The translations under genes and the position numbers were made by a program. The notes under the pieces are model-generated. The model was not told the DNA's origin, did no database searches, and saw only the letters and a program-made list of their open reading frames with translations. From contig CANAXT010000008.1 in NCBI GenBank assembly GCA_947365915.1, positions 1-40,300 of the forward strand: DNA of 40,300 nucleotides, given 5' to 3'. Each line of letters begins with the position of its first letter. The stretch's first letter is position 1. This DNA is from an uncultured Mycoplasmatota bacterium (lineage in GTDB: Bacteria > Bacillota_I > Bacilli_A > RF39 > UBA660). This document shows positions 23,905-33,033 of this stretch, piece after piece.

Positions 23905-26748
23905 ATGAAGAAGAAAGGTTTCACGTTAATTGAGTTACTAGCAGTTATTGTAATACTAGCAGTCATTGCTTTAATTGCAGTACCAATTATATTAAATATT
24001 GTAAGTAAATCTAGAAAAAGTGCTTTTCAGGATAGTGCTTATGGACTAATAGAAAGTGCGAAGTTATTGTATGCAGAAAGTATTTTAGATGGAGGATTGT
24101 CAGAAGAAAAAACGTTTTCTTTTGATAATGGAAAACCATTAGGATTAGAATATAGTGGATCAAGTCCAAAAGGTGGAATGTTAATAGTAACTCCAAATGG
24201 AGAAATTAGTATTGCCATACATAACAATGAATGGTGTGCTGTGAAATCATTTTTAGATAGCAAAGTAACTTTATCAAAATATGAAAAAGGAAAATGTATG
24301 TTATCGGAAAATGAAAAAGATCCAATGATTACGTTAAATGGAGATGCGACTATATATGTAGAAGTAAATGGAACTTATACAGAATTAGGAGCAAAAGCAC
24401 AAACTAGAGGTGGAGATGTTCTTGAATATACAAGTGAAATAAAGAAGAATGATGAAGTTGTAAGTAATATAGATACTTCAGTAGAAGGAACTTATAAGGT
24501 TGCATATAGTACAAGTAGTAATGAGAAAACAGCAACTGTTACTAGAACAGTAGTAGTATTACAAATGATACCTTCTATTACAATGACAGAATCAAATGAA
24601 ACGTATGTAAAAGAAAAAGAAGTTTTAATTCGTGTTAGTGGAATAAGACCAAATAAAGTAGAATCATTTAGCTATGAGATTAAAAAAGATGGAACTACTA
24701 TCAAAACAGAAACAGTATCAGGATTAACTAAGACTTTAATATTAAATGAAACAGGACTTTATGAAATAGTAGTTACAGTAACAGATGACAACAGTCATAC
24801 CAATACATTAAGTAAAACCTATAAAATAGATCGGGCGAAACCAACAATAACAGTCCCAGAAAATACAAATATTAAGATTACAGAAGTAACAGGATATGGT
24901 TTAATGACTGGAGTTGTAGTTAGTGACAATGTGGATCAAAATCCAAAAGTAGAAACAATAGGTGGACTATCAGCGATATTAGGAGAACAGACAGTAACAT
25001 ATAAAGCAGTAGATGAAGCTGGAAATGAAGAAAGTGTAGAACGTAAGTTTACAGTAGTAGAAGCAGAAGGACCAATATTAAACTTTAGTAATGTAGGAAG
25101 TGAGACTTGGACAAAAGAACAAACGATAACAGTAACAGCAACAGACAATAGTAATTTGAAAACATTTACATATGAAATAATAAAAGATGGAGTATCTAAA
25201 GGAGTTCAAAATGTAAGTGTAAGTGGTAAGAATGCTTCTGTGGATATTCAGTTAAACGAAAGTGGAATCTATAATATTAAACTAACAGGAAGTGATATAC
25301 ATGATAATATAAATACATTAGATAGTGATCAGTATAAGATTGATGTAACAGAACCAAAATATACAGTGAAATCAACTGATGCAGAAACAATTTTAGAAGG
25401 AACAAGCAATGTAATTACAAGTTACTTTAATACACCAGTATGGGGGATAAGTGGAACAGGAAGTATAGCTTGTAAAAGTGGAAGTACGACTGTTACAAAT
25501 ACAAGTTCATTATCAACAGGAACTTATACAATAACATGTACAGCAACAGGAAATACAGGATTAAAAAAATCAGCAAATAAAACAATAATTGTTAAAACAG
25601 CAATAGCTGATACAACAGGAGCGAATAAACCAACATTATCTAATGGATTAGTTCCAATAAAATGGAATGGAAGTACATGGATAAGAGCCGATGAAAGCAA
25701 CAAAATTGGAGCAAATCAATGGTATGATTATAATACTCAGATGTGGGCGAATGCGGCGAGTGTAACGAGTGATTATAGAAATGTGGCAGTGGGAGCAACA
25801 ATACCAGAAAGTGCAATAAATGCATACTTTGTATGGATCCCAAGATATGAGTATGATTATGTAAATATAGAAAATTATGCAGGAGGGAATAATTTGCAAC
25901 CAGGACAAATAAATATAAATTTCATCGCAACAAGTAAGACAAGTCCAAGTAGTAATTATAAAATCCATCCAGCATTTACATTTGGATCAGCCCAATTGGC
26001 AGGAATCTGGGTAGGAAAGTTTGAAACAACAGGAAGCGCAAGTACACCAACAATAAAGCCTAATTTAAGTTCACTAAGAAGTCAGAATGTAAGCACACAG
26101 TTTGCAACAGCGCAGAAATTCAGTGCAAGCGGAAACAGTTATGGAATAAGTACAAGTGCGGATGTCCATATGATGAAGAATAGTGAATGGGGAGCAGTAG
26201 CATACTTGTCACAAAGCAAATATGGAAAATATGGAAATAGTAGTTATAGTGGAACAAATAAAGAAGTATATCAAAACAAATCAGATAATTATATAACGGG
26301 ATGTAGCAGTGGTACTACAGGAGCCTCAGGAAGTAATGGTTGTGCATATACATATGAAAAGAGTATAGAAGGGACGGGAGCTTCGACGTCAGGAACAATA
26401 TATGGAATATATGACATAAATGGAGGAGCCTGGGAATGTATAATGGGAGTATATAATAATACAATAGGATTATCAGGATTTAGTAGTTTACCAGCAAGTA
26501 AGTATTATGATAATTATAAAGGTAGTGATGTATCAAAAGTATGCAATGGTGGAATATGTTATGGACATGCATTAAGTGAGACGAGTGGATGGTATAGTGA
26601 CTATGATATATTCGTTGGTTCTTATGACCCTTGGTTTTGTCGTGGTGGAGCCTACAGTGATGCAGCTAATGCAGGAGTGTTTGCTTCATATATTTTGGGA
26701 AGTGGCGGGAACGATAAACGTTCCTTCCGAGTAGTCCTCTTAGATTAA
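23905..26748 (+). CDS. Prepilin-signal surface protein with Ig modules and FGE/C-type-lectin-like C-terminus (candidate DGR target)
   Basis: A 947-aa protein. Residues 1-35 form a class III (type IV pilin) signal: KKKG/FTLIELLAVIVILAVI, with cleavage after Gly and Glu at +5. A pilin-like head follows (about 36-135). The middle (about 135-570) holds successive Ig/DUF5011/HYR-like modules (GTYTELGAKAQTRGG..; VEGTYKVAYS; LGEQTVTYKAVDEAGNE; LNESGIYNIKLTGSD). The last ~300 residues match the SUMF1/formylglycine-generating-enzyme fold: GIWVGKFETTG, MKNSEWGAVAYLSQSKYG, GIYDINGGAWECIMG and the ending CRGGAYSD..SFRVVLLD. The terminal 130 bases differ strongly in GC and codons from the rest, as expected for a hypervariable DGR region on this lectin-like fold. 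Probably displayed on the cell surface or a pseudopilus. Ligand unknown. Confidence 0.8.
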   Translation: MKKKGFTLIELLAVIVILAVIALIAVPIILNIVSKSRKSAFQDSAYGLIESAKLLYAESILDGGLSEEKTFSFDNGKPLGLEYSGSSPKGGMLIVTPNGEISIAIHNNEWCAVKSFLDSKVTLSKYEKGKCMLSENEKDPMITLNGDATIYVEVNGTYTELGAKAQTRGGDVLEYTSEIKKNDEVVSNIDTSVEGTYKVAYSTSSNEKTATVTRTVVVLQMIPSITMTESNETYVKEKEVLIRVSGIRPNKVESFSYEIKKDGTTIKTETVSGLTKTLILNETGLYEIVVTVTDDNSHTNTLSKTYKIDRAKPTITVPENTNIKITEVTGYGLMTGVVVSDNVDQNPKVETIGGLSAILGEQTVTYKAVDEAGNEESVERKFTVVEAEGPILNFSNVGSETWTKEQTITVTATDNSNLKTFTYEIIKDGVSKGVQNVSVSGKNASVDIQLNESGIYNIKLTGSDIHDNINTLDSDQYKIDVTEPKYTVKSTDAETILEGTSNVITSYFNTPVWGISGTGSIACKSGSTTVTNTSSLSTGTYTITCTATGNTGLKKSANKTIIVKTAIADTTGANKPTLSNGLVPIKWNGSTWIRADESNKIGANQWYDYNTQMWANAASVTSDYRNVAVGATIPESAINAYFVWIPRYEYDYVNIENYAGGNNLQPGQININFIATSKTSPSSNYKIHPAFTFGSAQLAGIWVGKFETTGSASTPTIKPNLSSLRSQNVSTQFATAQKFSASGNSYGISTSADVHMMKNSEWGAVAYLSQSKYGKYGNSSYSGTNKEVYQNKSDNYITGCSSGTTGASGSNGCAYTYEKSIEGTGASTSGTIYGIYDINGGAWECIMGVYNNTIGLSGFSSLPASKYYDNYKGSDVSKVCNGGICYGHALSETSGWYSDYDIFVGSYDPWFCRGGAYSDAANAGVFASYILGSGGNDKRSFRVVLLD
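26611..26740 (+). other. Candidate DGR-type variable region at the 3' end of the pilin-like gene
   Basis: By hand count 61 of 130 bases are G/C (47%), against 42 of 130 (32%) in the block just before. Codons here (cct, gcc, cgt, cga, ctc, gtc, ttc) are rare elsewhere in the gene. The loop residues use many NNT/NNC codons (tgt, agt, gat, gct, aat, tat, att, aac), as expected if AAT/AAC template codons were mutated at adenines. Flanking codons encode the conserved frame RGG..SFRVVL. The GC-rich final stretch (cgttccttccgagtagtc) sits where an IMH element would be. The template repeat and reverse transcriptase are not in this window. Confidence 0.5.
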
Positions 26749-26764
26749 TTAAGACTTGTAAGTG

Positions 26765-26798
26765 AAAAAGTGATCAAAATAAATGATTGCTTTTTTTT
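26765..26798 (+). terminator. Intrinsic terminator after pilin-like gene
   Basis: AAAAAGTGATCA/TGATTGCTTTTT stem with two G-T wobbles, a 7-base loop and eight T. Confidence 0.65.
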
Positions 26799-26835
26799 GA
26801 AACATTTAATTTTCAAAAAAAATTGCCCAAATTTG

Positions 26836-26844
26836 TGATATACT
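26836..26844 (+). promoter_or_regulatory. Extended -10 promoter of SNF2 gene
   Basis: TGATATACT, with a TGn extension, about 26 bases before the ATG at 26871. GGGGGATGATAG follows. Confidence 0.5.
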
Positions 26845-26870
26845 AGTACTATTGTGTGGGGGATGATAGA

Positions 26871-29800
26871 ATGCCAAAAATTATCAGAATGGAAGACATT
26901 ATTCAAATAGTTGGAATGAATAATTATATTGAAGCTTTAGATTTAGATATTGATCAATTAACTTATTTGGGAAGTGAACCATCAGGATCTAAATTGGTAT
27001 TGTTTAAATTTCAATATAAAGATAAACACAAACATGTAATTACATTATTAGTAGACCGAGAAAAAAATGTAAAAGAAGTAAAATGTGATTGTAAAACATT
27101 TGATCCAGAATACTATTGTTCACATGTTGCTTTAGTCATTATGTTTTTTTTAACCAATGAATCCATTATTGATCAAGCACTTAGTCTTTTAGATGAACAA
27201 TATGATGAAGATTTTAATCGTTATTTATTTTCAAAATTTGTCCCTAAAAAAAAGAAGCGACTTCGACTTCAAGTTACTTTAAGAAGTAATGGATTTCATA
27301 ATAATGATGGATATGAATTGATTGTTAAAATAGGAGAGGATAAATTATATGTTTTAAAAAAACAATTGGAAAGTTTTTTAGAAAATTATCCAAATGGAGA
27401 AGAAGAAGTCTATTTTGGAAAAAATTTTACATATCGTTCTAATGAATACTATGTTTCAAAAGAAGATGAAAAAATATTAGATTTTTTAAAATTTTATGTG
27501 GATAGTCAGGCAGAATCTAGAAATTATTATGGATATTATTATGTAGGTAGTAAAGTTACTTCGGTTACATTATCTGGTAGAACTTTAAAAGAATTTTTAA
27601 AATTACTTGAGAATTATCCATTTTGTGTAGAAGAAGGGTATTATACAAGATCGTTTTATGGAATGAAACAAGAATATCCGATGGAAACGAAGATTGATGA
27701 AATTGGAAATAATTTGAGGGTTTCTTTTGATTATTCCACAGTTACTCCTTTAACAGAAGATTATCAGTATTTTATGGATCAAGATGAGTGTTATCATGTA
27801 TCAGAAGAAGTTGGTGAATTTTTGAAAGTCATGGTAGAAAATCGGAAAAAACAATTGTTGTTTAAAGAAAGCGAATTCAAAGATTTTTCTTCTGTGATCT
27901 TACCTAAAATATATGGTCTTAATAAAAATGTGAAAATGAGTAAGGAGGTAGAAGATAAATTTGTTTTAGACCTTCCCAAAGTAAAATATTATTTTGAAAA
28001 AAAGAAAGATTCTATTGTTGGAACAATTCATCTTTGTGTGAATGATCAAGAATGGAATTTATTTGAAGAACCACAAATTTATGTGATGCGAGATAAACAG
28101 TTAGAACAAAGTTATATTCAGGAATTGTTATCGATTGGTTTTGAACCAAAAAAAGATTATTTTGAACTTGTAAATGAAGATGATATTATTTCTTTTTTGG
28201 AAGAAAAGTTAAAAGAATTTACGGAAAAGTATGAAGTGTATGTATCTAAAAATTTAAAGGATGTACGAGTTATCAAAAAAGCTTCTGTTCAAAGTGAATT
28301 TGGAATTGGATCAGACAATATTTTATCTTATCAATTTGGAATTGAAGGAATCAATAAAAAAGAATTAAAATCTTTATTGGATGCTGTTAAATTAAAGAAA
28401 AAATATTATCGGTTGAAAAATGGTAATTATATGAATTTGGAATCCAAAGATTTACAGAAAATGGGAATTTTGATTGATGAATTAGAGCTTACTGGCCAAC
28501 AATTGTTGGATGATAAGATAGAAATTTCTAAATATAAAAGTATCAAAATAGAACAACTTGTAGATGAAGAAAATATGGATTTTGTCAAGTTGGATCAATC
28601 ATTTGGGGATTTAATTCAGGCATTTAATCATTATAAAGACACTGAAATAGAGTTATCTAAAAAGGATTTACGGATTTTAAGAGATTATCAAGAAGTAGGA
28701 GTTAAATGGTTGATGACTCTTTCTAATTGTGGATTTGGTGGTATTCTAGCAGATGAGATGGGGCTTGGAAAATCGATTCAGACTATTAAGTATATTAAGT
28801 TAAAATTACAGGAAAATCCTGAAGCAAAGTTTTTAATTGTAGTTCCTACTTCCTTAATTTATAATTGGGAAGCAGAGTTTGAAAAATTTGAAAAAGATAT
28901 TTCTATTTTACTTATGAATGGAGTAAAAGAAAAAAGACATGAACTTTTTCAGCAAATTGATTCAGCTTCGGTTTTAATTACTTCTTATGGGTTACTTAGA
29001 CAAGATTTGGAATGGTATCAAAAGATAAACTTTGATACTTGCGTTATTGATGAAGCTCAAAATATTAAGAATGTGAATGCAGAAATTACAAGATCATGTA
29101 AGATGATTCATGCTCGTGTGAAGTTTGCATTAACTGGAACGCCAATTGAAAATTCGGTATTGGAACTTTGGAGTATTTTTGATTTTATTATGCCAGGATA
29201 TTTGTCTAATTTGTCTAAGTTTAAACGAATGTATAGTGTGAAAATGATGGAAGAGTCTCCAGAAATTTTATCTCTTTTAAATAAGCAAATTTCTCCATTT
29301 ATTTTAAGAAGGAAGAAAATAGAGGTGGCAAAGGATTTGCCAGAGAAACTAGAAAATCAAGTATTGGTAGAATTAGAAGAAAATGAGAAGAAACTCTATG
29401 TTGGATGGTTAGAAAAAACGAAAGACCAAATTGAAGAAACGTTACAAACAGAAGGGTTTATGAAAAGTCAGATTTTAATTTTATCGTTATTAACGAAATT
29501 AAGACAAATTTGTATTGATTCTAGATTATTATTAGAAAATGAGACTCATGTTGGAAGTAAGATAAAAACGTTATTAGAAATTTTAAAGGGATCGATTTCA
29601 AATGGTCATAAAATTTTGGTTTTTTCACAATTTCCATCGGCGCTTCATTTAGTAAGACAGGAATTAGATAGTGAAAAAATTAGTTATTATTATTTGGATG
29701 GAAGTACGAAGGCGAAACGAAGAATGGAAATGGCTTCTGCTTTTAATGAAGATGATACGAAGGTATTTTTGATTTCTTTAAAAGCAGGAGGAACCGGACT

Positions 29801-30074
29801 TAATTTAACGAGTGCGGATATTGTTGTTCATTTGGATCCTTGGTGGAATCCGCAAGTGGAAAATCAGGCAACGGATCGAACGCACCGGATTGGTCAAAAA
29901 AATGTTGTTGAAGTTGTGAAGTTAATTGCAAAAGGGACGATTGAAGAAAAAATTGTTGAGCTTCAACAAAAAAAGAAAAATTTAAGTGATCAAGTTGTTG
30001 AGGGAGAAGATCGAGATCAAATTATCATTTCTAAGTTAACAGAAAAAGAATTAAGAGGTTTACTAGAATCTTAA
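26871..30074 (+). CDS. SWIM zinc-finger SNF2-family DNA helicase/ATPase
   Basis: A 1067-aa protein. A SWIM zinc finger near residues 70-90 (CDCKTFDPEYYCSHVAL, i.e. CxC...CxH) is followed by a long helicase-associated region (about 100-590, the SNF2_assoc type) and the bipartite SNF2 motor: LRDYQEVGVKW, motif I DEMGLGKSIQT (about 628), VVPTSLIYNWE, VIDEAQNIKN (motif II, about 727), LTGTPIENS, and after the linker VFSQFPSALH, LDGSTKAKRR, SLKAGGTGLNLT and DRTHRIGQ (motif VI). It likely remodels protein-DNA complexes. Bacterial roles include transcription recycling (RapA-like) and defence, and nothing here decides between them. The track GTG start lies five codons upstream of ATG 26871. The end overlaps the convergent gene by 4 bases. 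Confidence 0.93.
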   Translation: MPKIIRMEDIIQIVGMNNYIEALDLDIDQLTYLGSEPSGSKLVLFKFQYKDKHKHVITLLVDREKNVKEVKCDCKTFDPEYYCSHVALVIMFFLTNESIIDQALSLLDEQYDEDFNRYLFSKFVPKKKKRLRLQVTLRSNGFHNNDGYELIVKIGEDKLYVLKKQLESFLENYPNGEEEVYFGKNFTYRSNEYYVSKEDEKILDFLKFYVDSQAESRNYYGYYYVGSKVTSVTLSGRTLKEFLKLLENYPFCVEEGYYTRSFYGMKQEYPMETKIDEIGNNLRVSFDYSTVTPLTEDYQYFMDQDECYHVSEEVGEFLKVMVENRKKQLLFKESEFKDFSSVILPKIYGLNKNVKMSKEVEDKFVLDLPKVKYYFEKKKDSIVGTIHLCVNDQEWNLFEEPQIYVMRDKQLEQSYIQELLSIGFEPKKDYFELVNEDDIISFLEEKLKEFTEKYEVYVSKNLKDVRVIKKASVQSEFGIGSDNILSYQFGIEGINKKELKSLLDAVKLKKKYYRLKNGNYMNLESKDLQKMGILIDELELTGQQLLDDKIEISKYKSIKIEQLVDEENMDFVKLDQSFGDLIQAFNHYKDTEIELSKKDLRILRDYQEVGVKWLMTLSNCGFGGILADEMGLGKSIQTIKYIKLKLQENPEAKFLIVVPTSLIYNWEAEFEKFEKDISILLMNGVKEKRHELFQQIDSASVLITSYGLLRQDLEWYQKINFDTCVIDEAQNIKNVNAEITRSCKMIHARVKFALTGTPIENSVLELWSIFDFIMPGYLSNLSKFKRMYSVKMMEESPEILSLLNKQISPFILRRKKIEVAKDLPEKLENQVLVELEENEKKLYVGWLEKTKDQIEETLQTEGFMKSQILILSLLTKLRQICIDSRLLLENETHVGSKIKTLLEILKGSISNGHKILVFSQFPSALHLVRQELDSEKISYYYLDGSTKAKRRMEMASAFNEDDTKVFLISLKAGGTGLNLTSADIVVHLDPWWNPQVENQATDRTHRIGQKNVVEVVKLIAKGTIEEKIVELQQKKKNLSDQVVEGEDRDQIIISKLTEKELRGLLES

Positions 30075-31351
30075 TTCTTTTTAATGACATAAAAATAGGT
30101 ATCTATGAAAAATGTTTCTTCTCCAATTTCTTGATAAAATGAATTTGGTTCTTTTGTTTCAATGAAAATCATTCCTTTGTTGTGTAAAAGTGATTTCCAA
30201 TAACGGATGTTATTTCTACAAAGTAGTGTTGAATCATTGCAGTAAATGAAACCTAATTTTCCTTTTTGAAGATTATTTGAAGTTATAATTGAACCTGTAT
30301 CGATTAATGTATTTAGAAAATTTAGAGTTTCCTTAGAATCATCAAAGGTATAGATTTGATCATAGTGATGTATATTTTCACTCATGATTTTTTTTCTGAA
30401 GTTTATAGAAGATAGACGAAATCCTTGGTATGTGTTTCTTCTTACTAGTTCTTTATCGATGGAATTTAAAACATCGAATTTTTTTAATAACCAGTTAGGA
30501 GCAATTAAGTCTTCTTTTTTTGGGTCTCCTGTAATTCTATGAATTACAATGGATGGATCTAGTATTTCTAGTTGATCACAGACAATGTCAATGTATTCAT
30601 TTTTTGTTAAGACTGGAAATGGATTTTGCTTATAAAGTAGTCCTAGTTTGGTGTCTTTTAAAATGTGTAACATATGAATTTTGATGCCATTTATTTTTAA
30701 TTTGTTTAAATATTTTACTGTTTCAAGCATCATTTCTTTTGTTTCGTATGGAAGACCATTCATGATATGTACGACGACTTCAATATGTCGTTTTTGTAGT
30801 TTTTTTACCATTTCCTCAAAGCATTTTAATGAGTGGCAACGATTAATGAATTTTGAAGTGTTTTCATGGATGGTTTGTAGCCCTAGTTCGATTGTTAGAA
30901 ATGTTTTTTTTGAAAGTTCTTCGAAGTAGTCTAAACATTCTTCAGTAATGGCATCGGGTCTAGTTGCAATAGATAGGCCAACTACATTGTCTAATTTTAA
31001 TATTTCTTCGTATTTTTGTTTTAAAATTGGAAGGGGAGCGTAGGTATTGGTATGCGCTTGAAAATATCCAATGTATTTTCCTTCTGGCCATTTTTTACTG
31101 ATTTCATCACGTATTTGATAAAATTGGTTTGTTAATGATTCTTGACTGTTTCCTGCAAAGTCTCCACTTCCTAAGTTTGAACAGTAAATACAACCTCCAG
31201 TACCGACAGACCCATCGATGTTTGGGCAAGTGAATCCAGCGTTTAAACTGATTTTAAAAATTTTTGAGTGAAATTTGTTTTGATAATAGTCGTTTAACGT
31301 GTGATAACGTTTGTTATTGTCGCTATAACAAAAATAGTTTTTTTTCTTCAT
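30071..31351 (-). CDS. TIGR01212/YtqA-like radical SAM protein with C-terminal extension
   Basis: A 426-aa protein. The N-terminal ~310 residues match the TIGR01212/YtqA family: RYHTLNDYYQNKFHSKIFKI, the cluster-binding cysteines CPNIDGSVGTGGCIYC (42/54/57), YIGYFQAHTNTYAPL, LSIATRPDAI, ELGLQT and HIMNGLPYETKEMM. The remaining ~110 residues (WYW-type KSLLHNKGMIFIETKEP) are extra relative to the family and look like a shrunken methyltransferase-type domain. The family modifies an unknown target. A perfect TTGACA-17-TATAAT promoter lies upstream, and its start near 31369 excludes the ORF-track start at 31390. GAGGAAAC precedes ATG 31351. Confidence 0.87.
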   Translation of the reverse strand: MKKKNYFCYSDNNKRYHTLNDYYQNKFHSKIFKISLNAGFTCPNIDGSVGTGGCIYCSNLGSGDFAGNSQESLTNQFYQIRDEISKKWPEGKYIGYFQAHTNTYAPLPILKQKYEEILKLDNVVGLSIATRPDAITEECLDYFEELSKKTFLTIELGLQTIHENTSKFINRCHSLKCFEEMVKKLQKRHIEVVVHIMNGLPYETKEMMLETVKYLNKLKINGIKIHMLHILKDTKLGLLYKQNPFPVLTKNEYIDIVCDQLEILDPSIVIHRITGDPKKEDLIAPNWLLKKFDVLNSIDKELVRRNTYQGFRLSSINFRKKIMSENIHHYDQIYTFDDSKETLNFLNTLIDTGSIITSNNLQKGKLGFIYCNDSTLLCRNNIRYWKSLLHNKGMIFIETKEPNSFYQEIGEETFFIDTYFYVIKKN

Positions 31352-31375
31352 TTTGTTTCCTCTTTCTATTTCATT

Positions 31376-31404
31376 ATTATAGAAAAACACTGTTTTTTTG
31401 TCAA
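31376..31404 (-). promoter_or_regulatory. Consensus promoter of radical SAM gene
   Basis: Minus-strand TTGACA, 17 bases, TATAAT: a perfect sigma-A promoter. Confidence 0.85.
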
Positions 31405-31440
31405 TGATGTGAAAAAAAGATGAAAAATATTTTAAAAACT

Positions 31441-31468
31441 TTTACATTTTCCCTAAATTTGGTATAAT
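31441..31468 (+). promoter_or_regulatory. Promoter of YfcC-like transporter gene
   Basis: TTTACA (31441-31446), 16 bases, TATAAT (31463-31468). GGTGGAGG is the ribosome site. Confidence 0.75.
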
Positions 31469-31487
31469 TATGGTGGAGGTCTAGAAA

Positions 31488-32978
31488 ATGAAAAAATATA
31501 GTTTATTAAAGACACTTGGAATTTTCTTTTTAGTCTTGTTTGTACTATCGTGGATTATTCCAACAGGGTCATATTCTGGTAGTGAGTTTGCCAAAGGAAC
31601 AACGGATCCAATTGGATTATTTGATTTTTTCCGTATGCCACTCATTACACTTAGTACTTTTTTCCAATACGGGTTAGTCTTTCTAGCAATCGGGGGACTA
31701 TATGGAGTACTAGAAAAAACAGGAGTGTTTTCACCATTTGTAGAAAAGGTTGCGAAAAAGTGGAAAGGGAAAGAATGTTTATTTTTAGTGATTGTAATGG
31801 TTATTTTAGGACTTATTGCATCACTTAATGGTCTTACCATTCCGTTATTTATTTTGGTTCCATTTTTAGTAGCTGTTATTCTTTTAATGGGATTCAGTAA
31901 GTTAACTGCAATCGGTTCTACTGTTGGCGCAATTTTGGTCGGAATGATTGGATCTACGTATGGATTTAATGTATCTGGTTATATCTATAATTTCTTAAAA
32001 TTAGATATGAATAATCAAATTGCTACTAAGATTATATTATTGATTATGCTTTTATTTTTACTTGTTATGTTTGTTACAAAACAAGCAAAAAAAGAGTTAT
32101 CAGTAAAGAATACCAAGAAGAAAGAATCTGTTAGTGAAACTAAGAAAAAGGGGTCTAAGAAAGAAACCAAAAAAGAGGAAGTTGTGACTGTAAAAGAGGA
32201 AGTAGAAATTCCATTTTACGATCCTAAAGGAAAAAGTAAAAAAAGTGCGATTCCAATGGTGATTATCGTTGTTTTGTTAATTGCATTTACTTTAGCAGCA
32301 ATGTTTAATTGGATGTATGGATTTAAAATTAATTTCTTCCAAGAACTTCATACGTCGCTTATGGATGTGAAGATTGGAAGTTATCCAATTTTAGAAAATA
32401 TTTTAGGAAATGTATCACAAATTGGATATTGGGGATATTATGAATTATCTGCATTATTAGTGATTGCTAGTTTACTAATCGGCTGGATTTATAGTTTAAA
32501 AATGAAAGATATTATGGAAGGCTTCTTTGAAGGGGCTAAAAAAATGGTTGGAGTTGCATTTTATGTGATGATCTGTAATGTTATATTTGCAGTGTTACTA
32601 AATGCAGAGTCAGGAAATCTTTATCATACGATTAATAATTTCTTGTTAGGATTAACGAAATCATTTAATGTTGTTACGACCGCTATTTCAGCGTTTATTG
32701 GAAGTTTCTTCTATAATGATCTTTATTATTTGGTTGGTGGACTTAGTGGAATGTTTGAGGCAAAATTTGATGCGAATACATTACCTGTAATTGGGCTTGC
32801 TTTCCAAACAATGTATGGTTTGGCAATGCTTATTTTACCAACTAGTATGGTTTTGATTGCAGCACTTCGTTATTTAGAAGTTTCATACAAAGATTGGATG
32901 AAATATATTTGGAAGTTTGTTGTAAGCATTTTTGTAGTCATTATGATTGTATTAGTGATTGCGTCATTATTTATTTAG
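31488..32978 (+). CDS. YfcC/DcuC-type membrane transporter
   Basis: A 496-aa protein with about 11-12 hydrophobic segments. The start LKTLGIFFLVLFVLSWIIPTGSYSGSEF resembles the YfcC family of the ion-transporter superfamily (C4-dicarboxylate or amino-acid carriers). Two re-entrant-type Asn/Gly segments are visible, ASLNGLTIPLF and the later SFFYNDLYYLVGGLSG. A Lys/Glu-rich loop of about 45 residues (about 200-245, KKEL..KKKGSKKETKKEE) is inserted at mid-protein, between the two halves, and is probably cytoplasmic. No substrate can be read from the sequence. Its own promoter and terminator make it a single-gene unit. Confidence 0.78.
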   Translation: MKKYSLLKTLGIFFLVLFVLSWIIPTGSYSGSEFAKGTTDPIGLFDFFRMPLITLSTFFQYGLVFLAIGGLYGVLEKTGVFSPFVEKVAKKWKGKECLFLVIVMVILGLIASLNGLTIPLFILVPFLVAVILLMGFSKLTAIGSTVGAILVGMIGSTYGFNVSGYIYNFLKLDMNNQIATKIILLIMLLFLLVMFVTKQAKKELSVKNTKKKESVSETKKKGSKKETKKEEVVTVKEEVEIPFYDPKGKSKKSAIPMVIIVVLLIAFTLAAMFNWMYGFKINFFQELHTSLMDVKIGSYPILENILGNVSQIGYWGYYELSALLVIASLLIGWIYSLKMKDIMEGFFEGAKKMVGVAFYVMICNVIFAVLLNAESGNLYHTINNFLLGLTKSFNVVTTAISAFIGSFFYNDLYYLVGGLSGMFEAKFDANTLPVIGLAFQTMYGLAMLILPTSMVLIAALRYLEVSYKDWMKYIWKFVVSIFVVIMIVLVIASLFI

Positions 32979-33006
32979 ACAGTTCTCTGGAACTGTTCTT
33001 TTTTTT
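32979..33006 (+). terminator. Intrinsic terminator after transporter gene
   Basis: ACAGTTC/GAACTGT stem with a 4-base loop and a run of eight T. Confidence 0.88.
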
Positions 33007-33007
33007 G

Positions 33008-33016
33008 TGCTATAAT
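33008..33016 (+). promoter_or_regulatory. Extended -10 promoter of metallopeptidase gene
   Basis: TGCTATAAT immediately after the transporter terminator, giving a very short leader before ATG 33034. Confidence 0.55.
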
Positions 33017-33033
33017 GTTTGATGGTGAATTTT

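Noticed and set aside
23905-26748. True formylglycine-generating enzyme activity
   Set aside because: Only the fold signatures are present. The protein is exported and linked to Ig modules, so a binding role is more likely than sulfatase maturation.
26745-26760. Shared 'ATTAAGACTTG' after the pilin-like gene and after 38620
   Set aside because: An 11-base AT-rich match is expected by chance many times in 40 kb.
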